64,000 nucleotides of DNA from GCA-958296115 sp965222445 (GCA_965222445.1 CBDCTY010000001.1:868001-932000); one strand, 5' to 3'. Counted from the stretch's first letter, positions 31,495-40,718 are shown. Translations and numbers: made by a program. The notes: generated by a model not told the origin, from the sequence alone.

Positions 31495-32937
31495 ATCGGT
31501 AGAGAGCGGCGACTGGTAGTCGTCTCCAACCGCCTGCCTCACGTCGAGGCCCCCGCGGATGAGGAGGAAGCTCGCGTCGCGCCCGTGGGCGGGCTGGCGA
31601 TAGCCCTACGCGCCCCTCTGGAGAGGAGGGAGGCGCTGTGGGTGGGCTGGAGCGGCGCCACGTCGGACGGACTACCGACCAGCGTACCCAACCGCTCCAA
31701 CGTGCGCGGCATCGACCTGGCGTCCTTCGACCTGTCCCAGAGCGAGGTCCGTCTCTTCTACAACGGCTTCTCGAACCGCACGCTGTGGCCGCTCCTCCAC
31801 AGCTTCCCAGCCAAGATGGCTGTCCGGCACGACTACTATCGGGGCTACATGCGGACCAACCGGCGATTTGCCGAGGTAGTGATGTCGCTCCTGCGGGAGG
31901 ACGACGTCGTCTGGGTGCACGACCATCACCTCATGCCGCTGGGACGCGAGCTGAGACGCCTCGGATGGACCGGGGAGCTGGCGTGGTTCCTGCATACCCC
32001 GGTCCCGCCTGCCGAGATCTTCGGCCTGCTGCCCTGGGCATCGGAGCTGCTTGGGTCGATCCTGGAATACGACCTGGTGGGCGTGCATACGAGGCGGTAT
32101 GCCCGCAACCTGTTCGACAGCCTGGCGACCGAGGTTCCCGGTGTGGTCATCGGAGACACTTTCAGGCACAAGGACAAGTCGTTGACGATACGGGCGCACC
32201 CGATCGGCACGGACTTCGAGGGGATCAGGGACATGGCGGAGCGTGTGGACCGGGGTTCTGCCGAGTTCACCATCGGCGGCGCTCCCGAGGACCACAAGTT
32301 CGTGTTGAGCGTCGACCGTCTCGACTACACGAAGGGCATCGCGCAGCGCCTGCGGATATTCGAATACCTGCTGGAACGCTACCCCACCCTGCGCGGCAAA
32401 GTCTCCGTCATCCAGGTCTCGGCCCCCTCGCGGACAAGGGTCCCCGAGTACGTCGAAGAGCGCCGACAGGTCGACCAGCTTGTGGGCCAGGTGAACGGGA
32501 GGTTCGCCGAGGCCGACTGGACGCCCATCCGCTACCTCTACAGGTCCTACCCTCAAACGGAGCTGGTGGCATTCTACCGACGGGCCGACGTCTGCGTAGT
32601 TACGCCTCTGCGCGACGGGATGAACCTTGTCGTCAAGGAGTACATTGCGGCCCAGGAGTCGGAGGACCCGGGGGTGGTCGTCCTCTCCAAGTTCTGCGGC
32701 GCGGCCGACTCGATGAAGGACGCGCTGCTCGTGAACCCGTACGACATCGAGTCCACGGCGGCGGCAATCTACCGGGCCCTGAACCTGTCGAGGCGGGAGC
32801 GGCTGCGCCGCTGGCGGTCGCTGATCGCCGACGTGCAGACCCAGACGGCCGAGGCGTGGAGCGAGGCCTTCCTGCGCGACCTGTATGAGATCTGCGAGAG
32901 CAAAGAGGCCGAACGGATAGCGAGCAGCGCCGGGTAA
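31495..32937 (+). CDS. otsA: Trehalose-6-phosphate synthase
   Basis: GT20 enzyme joining UDP- (or GDP-) glucose and glucose-6-phosphate into trehalose-6-phosphate. Family marks: N-terminal RRLVVVSNRLPHVE, GGLAIAL (nucleotide-sugar loop), WVHDHHLMPLGRELR, FLHTPVPPAEIF, SVDRLDYTKGI, TPLRDGMNLVVKEY. Those N-terminal residues lie upstream of the first in-frame GTG (31585). The open frame reaches back with no ATG/GTG/TTG; an ATC at 31495 stands seven bases after GGAGG and would give the usual 480 residues. I therefore extend the gene to 31495 with a non-standard start. No otsB is adjacent. Confidence 0.88.
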   Translation: MGRERRLVVVSNRLPHVEAPADEEEARVAPVGGLAIALRAPLERREALWVGWSGATSDGLPTSVPNRSNVRGIDLASFDLSQSEVRLFYNGFSNRTLWPLLHSFPAKMAVRHDYYRGYMRTNRRFAEVVMSLLREDDVVWVHDHHLMPLGRELRRLGWTGELAWFLHTPVPPAEIFGLLPWASELLGSILEYDLVGVHTRRYARNLFDSLATEVPGVVIGDTFRHKDKSLTIRAHPIGTDFEGIRDMAERVDRGSAEFTIGGAPEDHKFVLSVDRLDYTKGIAQRLRIFEYLLERYPTLRGKVSVIQVSAPSRTRVPEYVEERRQVDQLVGQVNGRFAEADWTPIRYLYRSYPQTELVAFYRRADVCVVTPLRDGMNLVVKEYIAAQESEDPGVVVLSKFCGAADSMKDALLVNPYDIESTAAAIYRALNLSRRERLRRWRSLIADVQTQTAEAWSEAFLRDLYEICESKEAERIASSAG

Positions 32938-33004
32938 GGGCCTCGTAGACGACCGTGCGCCCGGGGCTATCCTGCGCGTCGCAAGCGGGGCAGCGGCAGA
33001 TGCG

Positions 33005-33730
33005 TCAGGCGCGCAGGGTGTCCAGGAAGGCGGCATCCTCCGCGGTGAGCGGGGCCGACTCCAGGAGGTCCGGCCGACGCTCGTAGGTCCGTCGGAGGGC
33101 CTCCCGGCGGCGCCATCGCGCAATCTCCTCGTGGTTGCCGGACCTCAGGATCTCGGGCGCCGCCCAGCCGAGGAACTCTGCCGGCCGCGTGTACTGGGGG
33201 TGCTGGAGCAGGCCCGTCGTGAACGAGTCGTCCTGTGTGGACTCGAAGGAGCCGACGACGCCCGCCGCGAGCCTCGAAACCGACTCTATGACGACCATCG
33301 CGGCCAGCTCGCCGCCACCGAGGACGTAGTCGCCGATGCTGATCTCGTCGGTCGCAAGGTGCTGCCTGACGCGCTCGTCGACGCCCTCGTAGCGGCCGCA
33401 GATGAGCACGATCTCGTCCATCTCCACGAGCTCCTCGACGATACCCTGGGTCAGGGTGCGCCCCTGGGGCGACATGAGGATCACGGGAGTCTCGGCATCG
33501 GCAGGCCGCACGGCCGCCACCGCCTCGAACAGGGGCTCCGGCTTCATCAGCATCCCCGGGCCGCCGCCGAACTGGTAGTCGTCCACCGTCCGGTGCCGGT
33601 CGTGGGCGAAGTCGCGGATGTCGACGAGGTTCAGGTCGACCAGTCCCTTCTCGCGCGCCCGCTTGATTATGCCCTCGTCGAATGGGCTCTCGAACATGCG
33701 GGGGAAGAGGGTAAGGACGTGGAATCGCAA
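33005..33730 (-). CDS. trmD: tRNA (guanine37-N1)-methyltransferase
   Basis: 241 residues from ATG 33730. SPOUT-fold enzyme methylating G37 next to the anticodon to prevent frameshifting. Seen: MRFHVLTLFPRMFESPFDEG at the start, DDYQFGGGPGMLMKPEP, the knot region LICGRYEGVDERV, and ISIGDYVLGGGELAAMV. Length and C-terminal helices (YTRPAEFLG, HEEIARWRRREAL) are standard. The usual rpsP/rimM/rplS partners are missing nearby. It converges with otsA. Confidence 0.96.
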   Translation of the reverse strand: MRFHVLTLFPRMFESPFDEGIIKRAREKGLVDLNLVDIRDFAHDRHRTVDDYQFGGGPGMLMKPEPLFEAVAAVRPADAETPVILMSPQGRTLTQGIVEELVEMDEIVLICGRYEGVDERVRQHLATDEISIGDYVLGGGELAAMVVIESVSRLAAGVVGSFESTQDDSFTTGLLQHPQYTRPAEFLGWAAPEILRSGNHEEIARWRRREALRRTYERRPDLLESAPLTAEDAAFLDTLRA

Positions 33731-33746
33731 CGCGGCGCGCCTCGGC

Positions 33747-34076
33747 CTAGTCGATTCGCTCGAGCAGGTAGAAGACCGGCCTGAAGCCGTCCGAGCAGCT
33801 CGTTATGTAGGTACCGGGCTTGACGCCGACCATGTTGCCGCCGCGGGCAAGCACCATGACGTACTTCTGGATGTCGGCCCACGCCCAGTCGCTGAAGCCC
33901 TCCGGCATGTGGCCGTCCGTGACGAACTCCTGGCCCACTTCGAAGTCATGGCAGCAACCCTTGGGCTTCCACTCGAACCCCTCCGTATAGGCGTCCACGA
34001 AGTCCTGGTTGAAGGTCTTCTTGAGTACGGTGATACGCACCTTCTTTGGCATAGCGTAAGGTTGGGCTTGAGTCAT
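33747..34076 (-). CDS. TIGR04076 family protein
   Basis: 109 residues from ATG 34076 (AAGGAGG five bases upstream). Matches the small TIGR04076 family: KVRITVLKKTFN, GCCHDFEVGQEFV, P.GFSDWAWADIQKYV and the C-terminal SCSDGFRPVFYLLER. Paired cysteines (GCCH, SCSDG) suggest a metal or redox site but no function is established. It sits 18 bp downstream of mog on the same strand. Confidence 0.8.
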   Translation of the reverse strand: MTQAQPYAMPKKVRITVLKKTFNQDFVDAYTEGFEWKPKGCCHDFEVGQEFVTDGHMPEGFSDWAWADIQKYVMVLARGGNMVGVKPGTYITSCSDGFRPVFYLLERID

Positions 34077-34094
34077 GGCGGCCTCCTTGCGGTC

Positions 34095-34601
34095 CTACTT
34101 GACCGGGTGCGTCCTCCAGCCACGGATCATCTCGAGGGCGTGAGGGATGGCCGTCCTTGCCACGTCCAGTGTTTCCGCGACGCCCTTGGGGCTGCCGGGC
34201 AGGTTGATGATCAGGCAGCCCGACCTCACGCCGGCCACCGACCGGCTCAGCATCGCCATCGGAGTGTGACGCAGGGTCTCCATTCGCATGGCCTCCGCGA
34301 TGCCGGGAACCTCGAAGTCGAGGACCCGCCGCGTCGCCTCGGGAGTGACGTCCCTGGGCCCCAGGCCGGTCCCGCCGGTCGTCAGGATCACGTCCACCTC
34401 TCCCCCGTCGCACCACTCTCGCAGCTTGTCGGCCACGAGGTCCGCTTCGTCGGGCAGGATGTCGCGAAGGGTCAGGGCGAAGCCGTCGGACTCCATTATG
34501 TCCCGGATGGCGTCGCCACTCGTGTCGGCCCGCTCGCCCTTGGACCCGGCGTCGCTGACGGTGAGGATGCCTATAGTGAATACTTTGGAGCCTTCAGCCA
34601 A
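34095..34601 (-). CDS. mog: Molybdenum cofactor biosynthesis protein, MogA/MoaB family
   Basis: 168 residues from a TTG at 34601 preceded by GGGGAG. MoCF-binding fold: FTIGILTVSDAGSKGERADTS at the start, VILTTGGTGLGPRDVTPEAT (molybdopterin/adenylation loop) and LIINLPGSPKGVAE. MogA/MoaB proteins adenylate molybdopterin before metal insertion. No other moa/moe gene is nearby. A hairpin with arms ACTGCCTG/CAGGCAGT (34626-34654) lies just upstream in its leader. Confidence 0.88.
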   Translation of the reverse strand: MAEGSKVFTIGILTVSDAGSKGERADTSGDAIRDIMESDGFALTLRDILPDEADLVADKLREWCDGGEVDVILTTGGTGLGPRDVTPEATRRVLDFEVPGIAEAMRMETLRHTPMAMLSRSVAGVRSGCLIINLPGSPKGVAETLDVARTAIPHALEMIRGWRTHPVK

Positions 34602-34850
34602 TCCATCTCCCCTACGGGACCGACAACTGCCTGGGAGCTTTCCTCTCAGGCAGTCTTCAAAGAAAGGTCAGAGAAAATAATCGAAAAAGTCTTAAACCCG
34701 TATGATTTTGCCTTGCGCCCCGTTTCTCCGCTTTGACACACTCGCAGACACCTCGTCGGGGTCGTGAGTATACCCTCGGGGTTCGGCGCTAGTGTATCAC
34801 GGCCTCGGGGCCGTGGGTTCGGTACAGAAAATGCACGGTGATCGCTGAGT
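34602..34850. other. Divergent intergenic region mog/rsmH
   Basis: Holds a stem with arms ACTGCCTG (34626-34633) and CAGGCAGT (34647-34654) in the mog leader and a GC-rich hairpin GGCCTCGGGGCC (34801-34812) before rsmH. No riboswitch class I know fits. Promoters for both directions must lie here but no hexamer pair is convincing. Confidence 0.5.
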
Positions 34851-35768
34851 ATGGTGGAGCCTCACCATACTCCTGTGATGGTGGAGGTGGTGGTAAGCGC
34901 GCTGGATGTCAAGTCCGGCGGCTGCTACATCGACTGCACCGTGGGCGAGGGCGGTCACAGCGCTGGGATAAGGGCGGCGGCAGAACCCGAGCCGAGGCTG
35001 TTGGGGCTGGATGTGGATGAAGAGGCTCTGTCGACGGCGAAACGGAGACTCGGCGGGGGCACGACCCTCGTACGGGGCAGCTACAGGGAGTTGAAGGGCT
35101 TGGCCGAAATGAACGGATTCTTGCCAGCGGACGGGATACTGCTCGATCTAGGGCTCTCGTCTCTCCAGGTGGAGAGCGGGCCCAGGGGATTCAGCTTCCT
35201 GCGTCCCGGCCCCCTGGACATGCGCTTCGACAAGACGCAGGAGCTGACGGCGCACTGGATCGTGAACCAGTACGGCGAAGAGGAGCTGGCGAATCTTATC
35301 TACAGGCTCGGCGAGGAGCGGAAGTCACGGAGGATCGCCCGGGCCATCGTCCGGTCGCGGCCCATCGACAACACTGTCGAGCTTGCCGAGGTCATAAGGA
35401 AGGGCATGGGCAGGCAACCGCGGCGCAAGACCCACCCGGCTACCAGGACGTTCCAGGCTATCAGGATGGCGACGAATTCGGAGCTGGAGGCTATCGAGGA
35501 GGGCGTGCGGGGAGCGATCGAAGTGTTGCGACCCGGCGGCCGGCTTGCGGTCATCAGCTACCACTCCCTGGAAGACCGGCTCGTGAAGCGGCTGCTGGCC
35601 CGAGAATCGTCTTCGTGCATATGCCCGCCCGGGGCGCCGGCCTGCGCGTGCAGCCACCGGCCCACGGTTCGGCTGGTCAACAAGAGAGTCATCAGGCCGT
35701 CGCGCTCTGAGATGGAGACCAATCCCAGGAGCCGAAGCGCGAAATTGAGGGCCGCCCAGCGCATTTGA
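34851..35768 (+). CDS. rsmH: 16S rRNA (cytosine1402-N4)-methyltransferase
   Basis: 305 residues from ATG 34851. Hallmarks of RsmH/MraW: HHTPVMVEVVVSAL, DCTVGEGGHS (SAM loop), ADGILLDLGLSSLQVE, PLDMRFD, RRKTHPATRTFQAIRMATN and ISYHSLEDRLVKR. C-terminal CICPPGAPACACS adds clustered cysteines seen in many members. First gene of a reduced division cluster; ftsA follows 68 bp later. mraZ and the mur genes are absent. Confidence 0.96.
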   Translation: MVEPHHTPVMVEVVVSALDVKSGGCYIDCTVGEGGHSAGIRAAAEPEPRLLGLDVDEEALSTAKRRLGGGTTLVRGSYRELKGLAEMNGFLPADGILLDLGLSSLQVESGPRGFSFLRPGPLDMRFDKTQELTAHWIVNQYGEEELANLIYRLGEERKSRRIARAIVRSRPIDNTVELAEVIRKGMGRQPRRKTHPATRTFQAIRMATNSELEAIEEGVRGAIEVLRPGGRLAVISYHSLEDRLVKRLLARESSSCICPPGAPACACSHRPTVRLVNKRVIRPSRSEMETNPRSRSAKLRAAQRI

Positions 35769-35836
35769 GCGCGAGTTGGGCGGTGTCGACGACCATATCT
35801 ACAGGACGGCGAATATCAGCGGAAGGGGGACAGTGG

Positions 35837-37201
35837 ATGGCGACAAGCACAGTGGCAATGCGTGAGGCGGAGATGGAGACGATGAACGATTCCGTGCGGC
35901 CGGCGGCAGCGGGGCGCGTCCTTCAACGCGCGACCTCCGACATGATGACCGCCATAGACGTGGGCACCACCAAGGTGTGCGTGATCACCGGTCGCAAGAG
36001 GGGCAGGGGCATCGAGGTGCTGGGCTACGCGACGGTGAAGTCGCGGGGTCTCCGCAAGGGCAGCGTGACGGACGTGGAAGCAACTGCCGAGGCCATCAGG
36101 ATGGCAGTGGAGCAGGTGGAGGGGGAGACCGGCTACGGGATCGACTCGGCCTTCGTCGGCGTGACCGGCGCCCATGTCTCGTTCCAGAGCACGACGGACA
36201 GGCTGAATCCCACCAGAGACGTCGGCGTTATCACGGCCGACGCGCTGACGGGGGCAACCAGGCCTGCCAGCAGCGTGAGGGACCCCCAGCGCCAGATGAT
36301 ACAGGCTGTTCGCACGAGCTACTCCGTGGACGGCGAGCAGGGGATCCGAAATCCGATCGGGATGCACAGCGACAACATCGAGGTCGAGACTCACGTCGTG
36401 GTCGGCCTGTCGGAGATCCTCAACAAGGTCGAGAGGGCCGTGGAGCGTGCCCGGGTCAAGATGATCAGCATGGTGATGGAGCCGATTGCCAGCGGCATGG
36501 CGGTCCTGACCGAGGAGGAGAAGGAGCGGGGCGTCGTCATGATCGACATCGGCGGCGGGACGACGGACCTGGTGGCGTTCAAGGGCGGGCAAATCTGCTA
36601 TACGGGTGTCATCCCTGTGGCGGGCTTCCAGTTCACGAACGACATCGCAATGATGTTCAACACGTACTTCGAGGCTGCCGAGGATGCCAAGATCCGCTAC
36701 GGCAGCGCCGAGCTCTACTCCACGCTCGAGAACGAAGACCTGGAATTCCCCGTCAAGGGCAGGGACATGAGGCTGAAGGTCAAGGCCAACGAGATAGGCC
36801 AGCTCACGAGACAGCGGGCCCAGGAGCTCGCCAAGCTGATAGGCCTGAAGCTGGACAAGGCCGGTCTCGACCAGGAGACCCTATCTAGGATTGTATTGAC
36901 TGGCGGGGCCTCCAACCTGAAGGGGTTGGAGGTGCTGATGCGAAACACGCTCTCTTTCTGGACCACGTCGGTCCAGGTGCGCAGGGGAAGGCCGGAAGGC
37001 GCAGGAAACCTGCCTGAGGAGCTCGTGGACGCGACCTACTCCACCGGGGTGGGCATGCTGCTCTGGGCCGCGGCGAACGACGGCCCGGTGCCCGTGGATG
37101 CCGAGATCGCCTCGAACCGCCACACGGGAGACGGGAATGGACGCAGGGGCGGCATACGCAACATGCTTGGCCTCTTCGGGAAGCTGAGACAGGCGAAATA
37201 A
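35837..37201 (+). CDS. ftsA: Cell division protein FtsA
   Basis: 454 residues from ATG 35837 (GGAAGGGGG upstream); the frame is open to 35765 but that region overlaps rsmH. Actin-like ATPase tethering FtsZ to the membrane. Seen: MMTAIDVGTTKVCVITGRK (phosphate 1), the FtsA-specific 1C region with GVTGAHVSFQST, VVMIDIGGGTTDLVAF (phosphate 2), and IVLTGGASNLKGLEVL (adenosine). The C-terminal GGIRNMLGLFGKLRQAK is the amphipathic membrane-targeting helix. The N-terminus has a ~35-residue extension before the actin fold. Confidence 0.95.
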   Translation: MATSTVAMREAEMETMNDSVRPAAAGRVLQRATSDMMTAIDVGTTKVCVITGRKRGRGIEVLGYATVKSRGLRKGSVTDVEATAEAIRMAVEQVEGETGYGIDSAFVGVTGAHVSFQSTTDRLNPTRDVGVITADALTGATRPASSVRDPQRQMIQAVRTSYSVDGEQGIRNPIGMHSDNIEVETHVVVGLSEILNKVERAVERARVKMISMVMEPIASGMAVLTEEEKERGVVMIDIGGGTTDLVAFKGGQICYTGVIPVAGFQFTNDIAMMFNTYFEAAEDAKIRYGSAELYSTLENEDLEFPVKGRDMRLKVKANEIGQLTRQRAQELAKLIGLKLDKAGLDQETLSRIVLTGGASNLKGLEVLMRNTLSFWTTSVQVRRGRPEGAGNLPEELVDATYSTGVGMLLWAAANDGPVPVDAEIASNRHTGDGNGRRGGIRNMLGLFGKLRQAK

Positions 37202-37229
37202 TCCTAGGAGACAAAATGGGGGAGGCCCA

Positions 37230-38333
37230 ATGATAGACAACACGAAGGATCAGATCGGACACACCAGGATCAAGGTCTTGGGGATTGGCGGCGGAGGCTC
37301 CAACGCCGTCGCCAGGATGTTCAGGGAGCCAATGCGCAGCGTAGAGTACATGGTCGTCAACACCGACAATCAGGCTCTCGTCCGCTGCGACGTACCTATG
37401 CGCGTGGGCATCGGCGACATCCTCACCAAGGGTAAGGGAGTCGGAGGCGACCCGGACATGGGAGCCCGCGCGGCCGACGAGAGCAGGGAGTCCATCGCCG
37501 AGACCGTCGCCGACTCAGACATGGTGTTCATCGCGGCCGGTATGGGCGGCGGCACGGGAACCGGCGCCGCTCCGGTCATAGCGGAGATCATCAAGGACAC
37601 GGGCGCGCTGACTGTGGGTGTGGTCACGACGCCGTTCAGCTTCGAGGGCGTAAGGCGCTTCAGGACGGCTGAAGAGGGCATAAAGCTGCTCCAAGACCAC
37701 GTCGACACGCTCATCGTGATCCCGAACGAGCGCCTCCACATCATAGCCGAGGACGAGCTGACGACGGAGAACGCCTTCAAGATGGCCGACGACGTCCTTC
37801 GCCTGGGCGTGCAGTCGATCGCAGAGCTCGTGACGGCGCCGGGCGAGATCAACCTCGACTTCGCAGACGTACAGGCTGTAATGCGCAACGCGGGCCCAGC
37901 GTGGATGTCGATAGGCTGGGGCTCCGGCGAGCATCGGGCCAAGGAGGCGGCGCAGCACGCCATCTCCAACCCCCTGCTGGACGTCTCCATCGAAGGGGCG
38001 ACCGGCGTTCTCTTCAACATCATGGGCGGCTCGGACCTGAAGCTGTCCGAGCTTCACGAGGCCGCCGAGGTCATCCAGCGGGTCGTCGATCCCGAGTGCA
38101 ACATCATCTTCGGCATGGGAACGAGCCAGAAGAACGACAACGAGATCAAGCTGACCGTGGTCGCGACCGGGTTCCCGACGCCGGAGTCGCTCAGGGAGCG
38201 CGAGGAAGACCTGATCGAGATGCTGGAGAGCTCAGCCGTGGGGATCGGTGATTCCGACCTGGACATACCCCCGTTCCTTCGCAGGCTCTCGAAGCAGCGC
38301 ACCAACGGCAAGGTACACGTACCCGTATCGTAG
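37230..38333 (+). CDS. ftsZ: Cell division protein FtsZ
   Basis: 367 residues from ATG 37230, 28 bp after ftsA. Tubulin-like GTPase forming the Z-ring. Seen: KVLGIGGGGSNAVARM, the GTP signature GMGGGTGTGAAPVIAE, TPFSFEGVRR, the T7 catalytic loop DFADVQAVM, and a short C-terminal tail ending in DLDIPPFLRRLSKQR, which contains the IPxFLR conserved tail peptide that binds FtsA. A terminator hairpin follows. Confidence 0.97.
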   Translation: MIDNTKDQIGHTRIKVLGIGGGGSNAVARMFREPMRSVEYMVVNTDNQALVRCDVPMRVGIGDILTKGKGVGGDPDMGARAADESRESIAETVADSDMVFIAAGMGGGTGTGAAPVIAEIIKDTGALTVGVVTTPFSFEGVRRFRTAEEGIKLLQDHVDTLIVIPNERLHIIAEDELTTENAFKMADDVLRLGVQSIAELVTAPGEINLDFADVQAVMRNAGPAWMSIGWGSGEHRAKEAAQHAISNPLLDVSIEGATGVLFNIMGGSDLKLSELHEAAEVIQRVVDPECNIIFGMGTSQKNDNEIKLTVVATGFPTPESLREREEDLIEMLESSAVGIGDSDLDIPPFLRRLSKQRTNGKVHVPVS

Positions 38334-38362
38334 CCGCCTAAGACACATCTACGGAGCTAAGG

Positions 38363-38398
38363 CGAGAGGGCCCTCGGGTGATTCCCAGGGCCCTCTCG
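38363..38398 (+). terminator. Terminator hairpin after ftsZ
   Basis: CGAGAGGGCCCT (38363-38374), 12-base loop, AGGGCCCTCTCG (38387-38398), perfect 12-bp stem followed by GCGTTT. It ends the rsmH-ftsA-ftsZ transcript; the weak U run leaves some doubt on mechanism. A fragment of a CCTTCGACAGG-type repeat follows at 38440-38464. Confidence 0.75.
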
Positions 38399-38486
38399 GC
38401 GTTTCCCGGCGTCATGGGGGCGGTCGCGGAAACGCGCGTTCGCCCTGGGCCTGTCGAAGGGCAGTACTCCATCAACAGGATGGTTC

Positions 38487-39629
38487 TCAGACCCGATTGT
38501 CGTCGATGTAGCTCCAGTCGAACTCGATGCCGAGGCCGGGGCCGTCCGAAGCGATGACGTTGCCGTCGTCGTCCATGGGGTCGGCGATGGAGAGCAGGTA
38601 GGGCTCGGGCTCGTTGCCGTCGAAGCCCGGTCGGAGCAGGCCGCGTTCGTAGTATTCGCAGGTGGCTTCCGGCACGGCAGCCGCGAGTTGAAGGTGGGGC
38701 CAGCCGCTCCCGTGCAGCTCGCACTTCAGCCCATATGCCTGGCACACGTTTATGAGCTTCCAGCAACCCGTAACGCCGCCGTAGAAGTAGTCGATGCGGA
38801 GCATGTCGGCGGCTCCCTGCAGTACCCACTCGGCCCTGCTGAAGGGCCCGCCCGATACGTGCTCTGGTGAGCAGACGGCGATGTCCAGCTCGCGGGTGAG
38901 GCGTCGGTACGCCTGGACGCGGGTCTCGATCATGGGGTGCTCCAGCCAGTAGAAGTCGAGGTCCTGGAGCTGCTTACCCACCCATATAGCCTCCTCAAGC
39001 GTATAGACGCCGAAGGGGTCGAGCATCAGGACCATGTCGTCGCCAACGGCTTCCCTGACGGCCCTGCAGACCTCGACGTCCTCCCTCGGGAAGCCAGGCA
39101 GCTGGGGTGCGGGCTGCTGCTTGTGGGGGTCCCAGCAGATATAGGCGTGAATCTTGTAGGCCTTGTAACCCTGCCGCTTGCAATACAGGGCGTGCTCCGC
39201 GTATACCTCGGGGCCGCCCATGTTGGGGAAGGTGCTGGCGTAGGCCTTGACGCGGGCGCGGGCGCCCCCGAGGAGCTTGCGGACGGGCAGCCCGGTCGCC
39301 TTGCCGGCCAGGTCCCACAGTGCGCAGTCGACTATCCCCATGTCGCTCTCGGGCAGCTGTCGGCTGAAGGTGGCGCTCTGGTCCATCCAGTTCCAGAGCA
39401 TCTCGCGGTACATCGCGTCCTCGCCGACGAGCATGGGCTTGACGATGCCCTCTATGACGCGCTTGTTGCCGCCGACCATGCAGCCCGCGACGCCCTCGTC
39501 CGTGGTGATACGGGTGACGGCCGAAGTCGTCTCGCGCTCCTCGTCCGTCCAGACGCCGTAGGTCCAACGCGACGGCCGTCCTCTGCCCGTCGTCGTAAAC
39601 TCGATTACTTCGACGTCTGTGATACGCAT
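38487..39629 (-). CDS. Enolase-superfamily (mandelate racemase-like) dehydratase
   Basis: 380 residues from ATG 39629; longer in-frame openings run into the divergent neighbour. Two-domain layout: capping domain 1-130, barrel 140-370. Likely catalytic parts: YKAYKIH (Lys region on strand 2), MLDPFG (metal Asp), WLEHPM (metal Glu), CSPEHVSGG (metal Glu) and ELHGSGWPH (His base). This fits acid-sugar dehydratases that take a proton off the carbon next to a carboxylate. It is divergent from a Gfo/Idh oxidoreductase 87 bp away, suggesting shared control. Substrate unknown. Confidence 0.85.
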   Translation of the reverse strand: MRITDVEVIEFTTTGRGRPSRWTYGVWTDEERETTSAVTRITTDEGVAGCMVGGNKRVIEGIVKPMLVGEDAMYREMLWNWMDQSATFSRQLPESDMGIVDCALWDLAGKATGLPVRKLLGGARARVKAYASTFPNMGGPEVYAEHALYCKRQGYKAYKIHAYICWDPHKQQPAPQLPGFPREDVEVCRAVREAVGDDMVLMLDPFGVYTLEEAIWVGKQLQDLDFYWLEHPMIETRVQAYRRLTRELDIAVCSPEHVSGGPFSRAEWVLQGAADMLRIDYFYGGVTGCWKLINVCQAYGLKCELHGSGWPHLQLAAAVPEATCEYYERGLLRPGFDGNEPEPYLLSIADPMDDDGNVIASDGPGLGIEFDWSYIDDNRV

Positions 39630-39716
39630 GGGGTGCCCTGCTGACGTGTCCGGTGGGCTGAGTACGTTGTAGAATGTGCGCCAATCAGAGGATACCACCC
39701 GACAGGAGGCGCCGCC

Positions 39717-40718
39717 ATGAGCAACGACGTCGATCCCATCAGGATGGCCCAGTACGGGACGAAGCACGGCCACGCGGAGGGCGTGCTGCAGATCATGCTG
39801 GAGAACCCGGACGTCGAAGTCGTCGGAGTCCATGAGCCCGACGCCGCAAGGCGAGAGGAGCTGCAGCGCCGCGAGGCGACGCCCTGGTCGGCCGTGCGGT
39901 GGCTCGACAGGTCGCAAGTGCTTGACGATCCGACGATCGTGGCCGTGTCCTCCGAGGGGCTGAACGCCGAGAGCCTGGCCCAGACCGAGGAGATCATCGA
40001 CGCGGGCAAGCACGCCTTCTACGACAAGCCCGCAGGGGACGACTATCCCCACTTCCAGAGGGTGGTCGCCAAGGCCAGGGAGCGCGGCCTGTTGGTCCAG
40101 CTCGGCTACATGTTCCGGTACCACGACGGGTTTTCGCGCATCGCCAAGTGGGCTCGGTCGGGGTTCCTGGGTCACGTATTCGCGATCAGGGCGCACATGT
40201 CCACCAGCGTCGACGCGGAGGCTCATCGCAGGCTATCGGTGCACCCCGGCGGCATATTCTACGACCTGGCGGGGCACGTGCTGGACCAGATCGTGTGGAT
40301 TCTCGGAAAGCCGGACAGGGTGACGTCGTTCATGCGCCGCGACGTGTCCACCGTCGAGGCGTTCACCGACAACGGCTTGGCCGTATTCGAGTACGAGTCG
40401 GCGATGGCGACGATCGACATAGCAGCAATGGAGCCTAACCCAACGGCGCGGCGCTTCGAGGTCTACGGCGACCTAGGTTCTGCCATCATGGAACCGTTCG
40501 AGCCCGCCGACACGCTGCGGCTGTGCCTTGCCGAGCCGTCCGGAAGTTTCCCTGCAGGTGTTTCGACGATCAAACTCGAGGCCAGAAGGCGGTACGTGGC
40601 GAGCCTCGAGGCCTTCGTCAAGGACCTGCGCGGCGAGAAGGCGCCCGACCGTTCGCTGGACCACGAGCTGCTCGTTCAGGAGACCTTGCTGCGCGCCACG
40701 GGACGGATCCAGTCGTGA
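39717..40718 (+). CDS. Gfo/Idh/MocA family oxidoreductase (atypical)
   Basis: 333 residues from ATG 39717 with GACAGGAGG upstream. The second half (GYMFRYHDGFSRIAKWARSG, HPGGIFYDLAGHVLDQIVW) has the Gfo/Idh C-terminal fold. The N-terminal nucleotide fold is atypical: the expected GxGxxG is replaced by AQYGTKHGHAEG, and the EKP motif reads DKPAGDD. Cofactor binding may differ. The family oxidises or reduces sugar carbons with NAD(P). It is transcribed away from the enolase-like gene. Confidence 0.85.
   Translation: MSNDVDPIRMAQYGTKHGHAEGVLQIMLENPDVEVVGVHEPDAARREELQRREATPWSAVRWLDRSQVLDDPTIVAVSSEGLNAESLAQTEEIIDAGKHAFYDKPAGDDYPHFQRVVAKARERGLLVQLGYMFRYHDGFSRIAKWARSGFLGHVFAIRAHMSTSVDAEAHRRLSVHPGGIFYDLAGHVLDQIVWILGKPDRVTSFMRRDVSTVEAFTDNGLAVFEYESAMATIDIAAMEPNPTARRFEVYGDLGSAIMEPFEPADTLRLCLAEPSGSFPAGVSTIKLEARRRYVASLEAFVKDLRGEKAPDRSLDHELLVQETLLRATGRIQS

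Noticed and set aside
34626..34654. Hairpin upstream of mog as a molybdenum cofactor riboswitch
   Set aside because: Only one simple stem is visible; the conserved Moco-RNA parts are not found.
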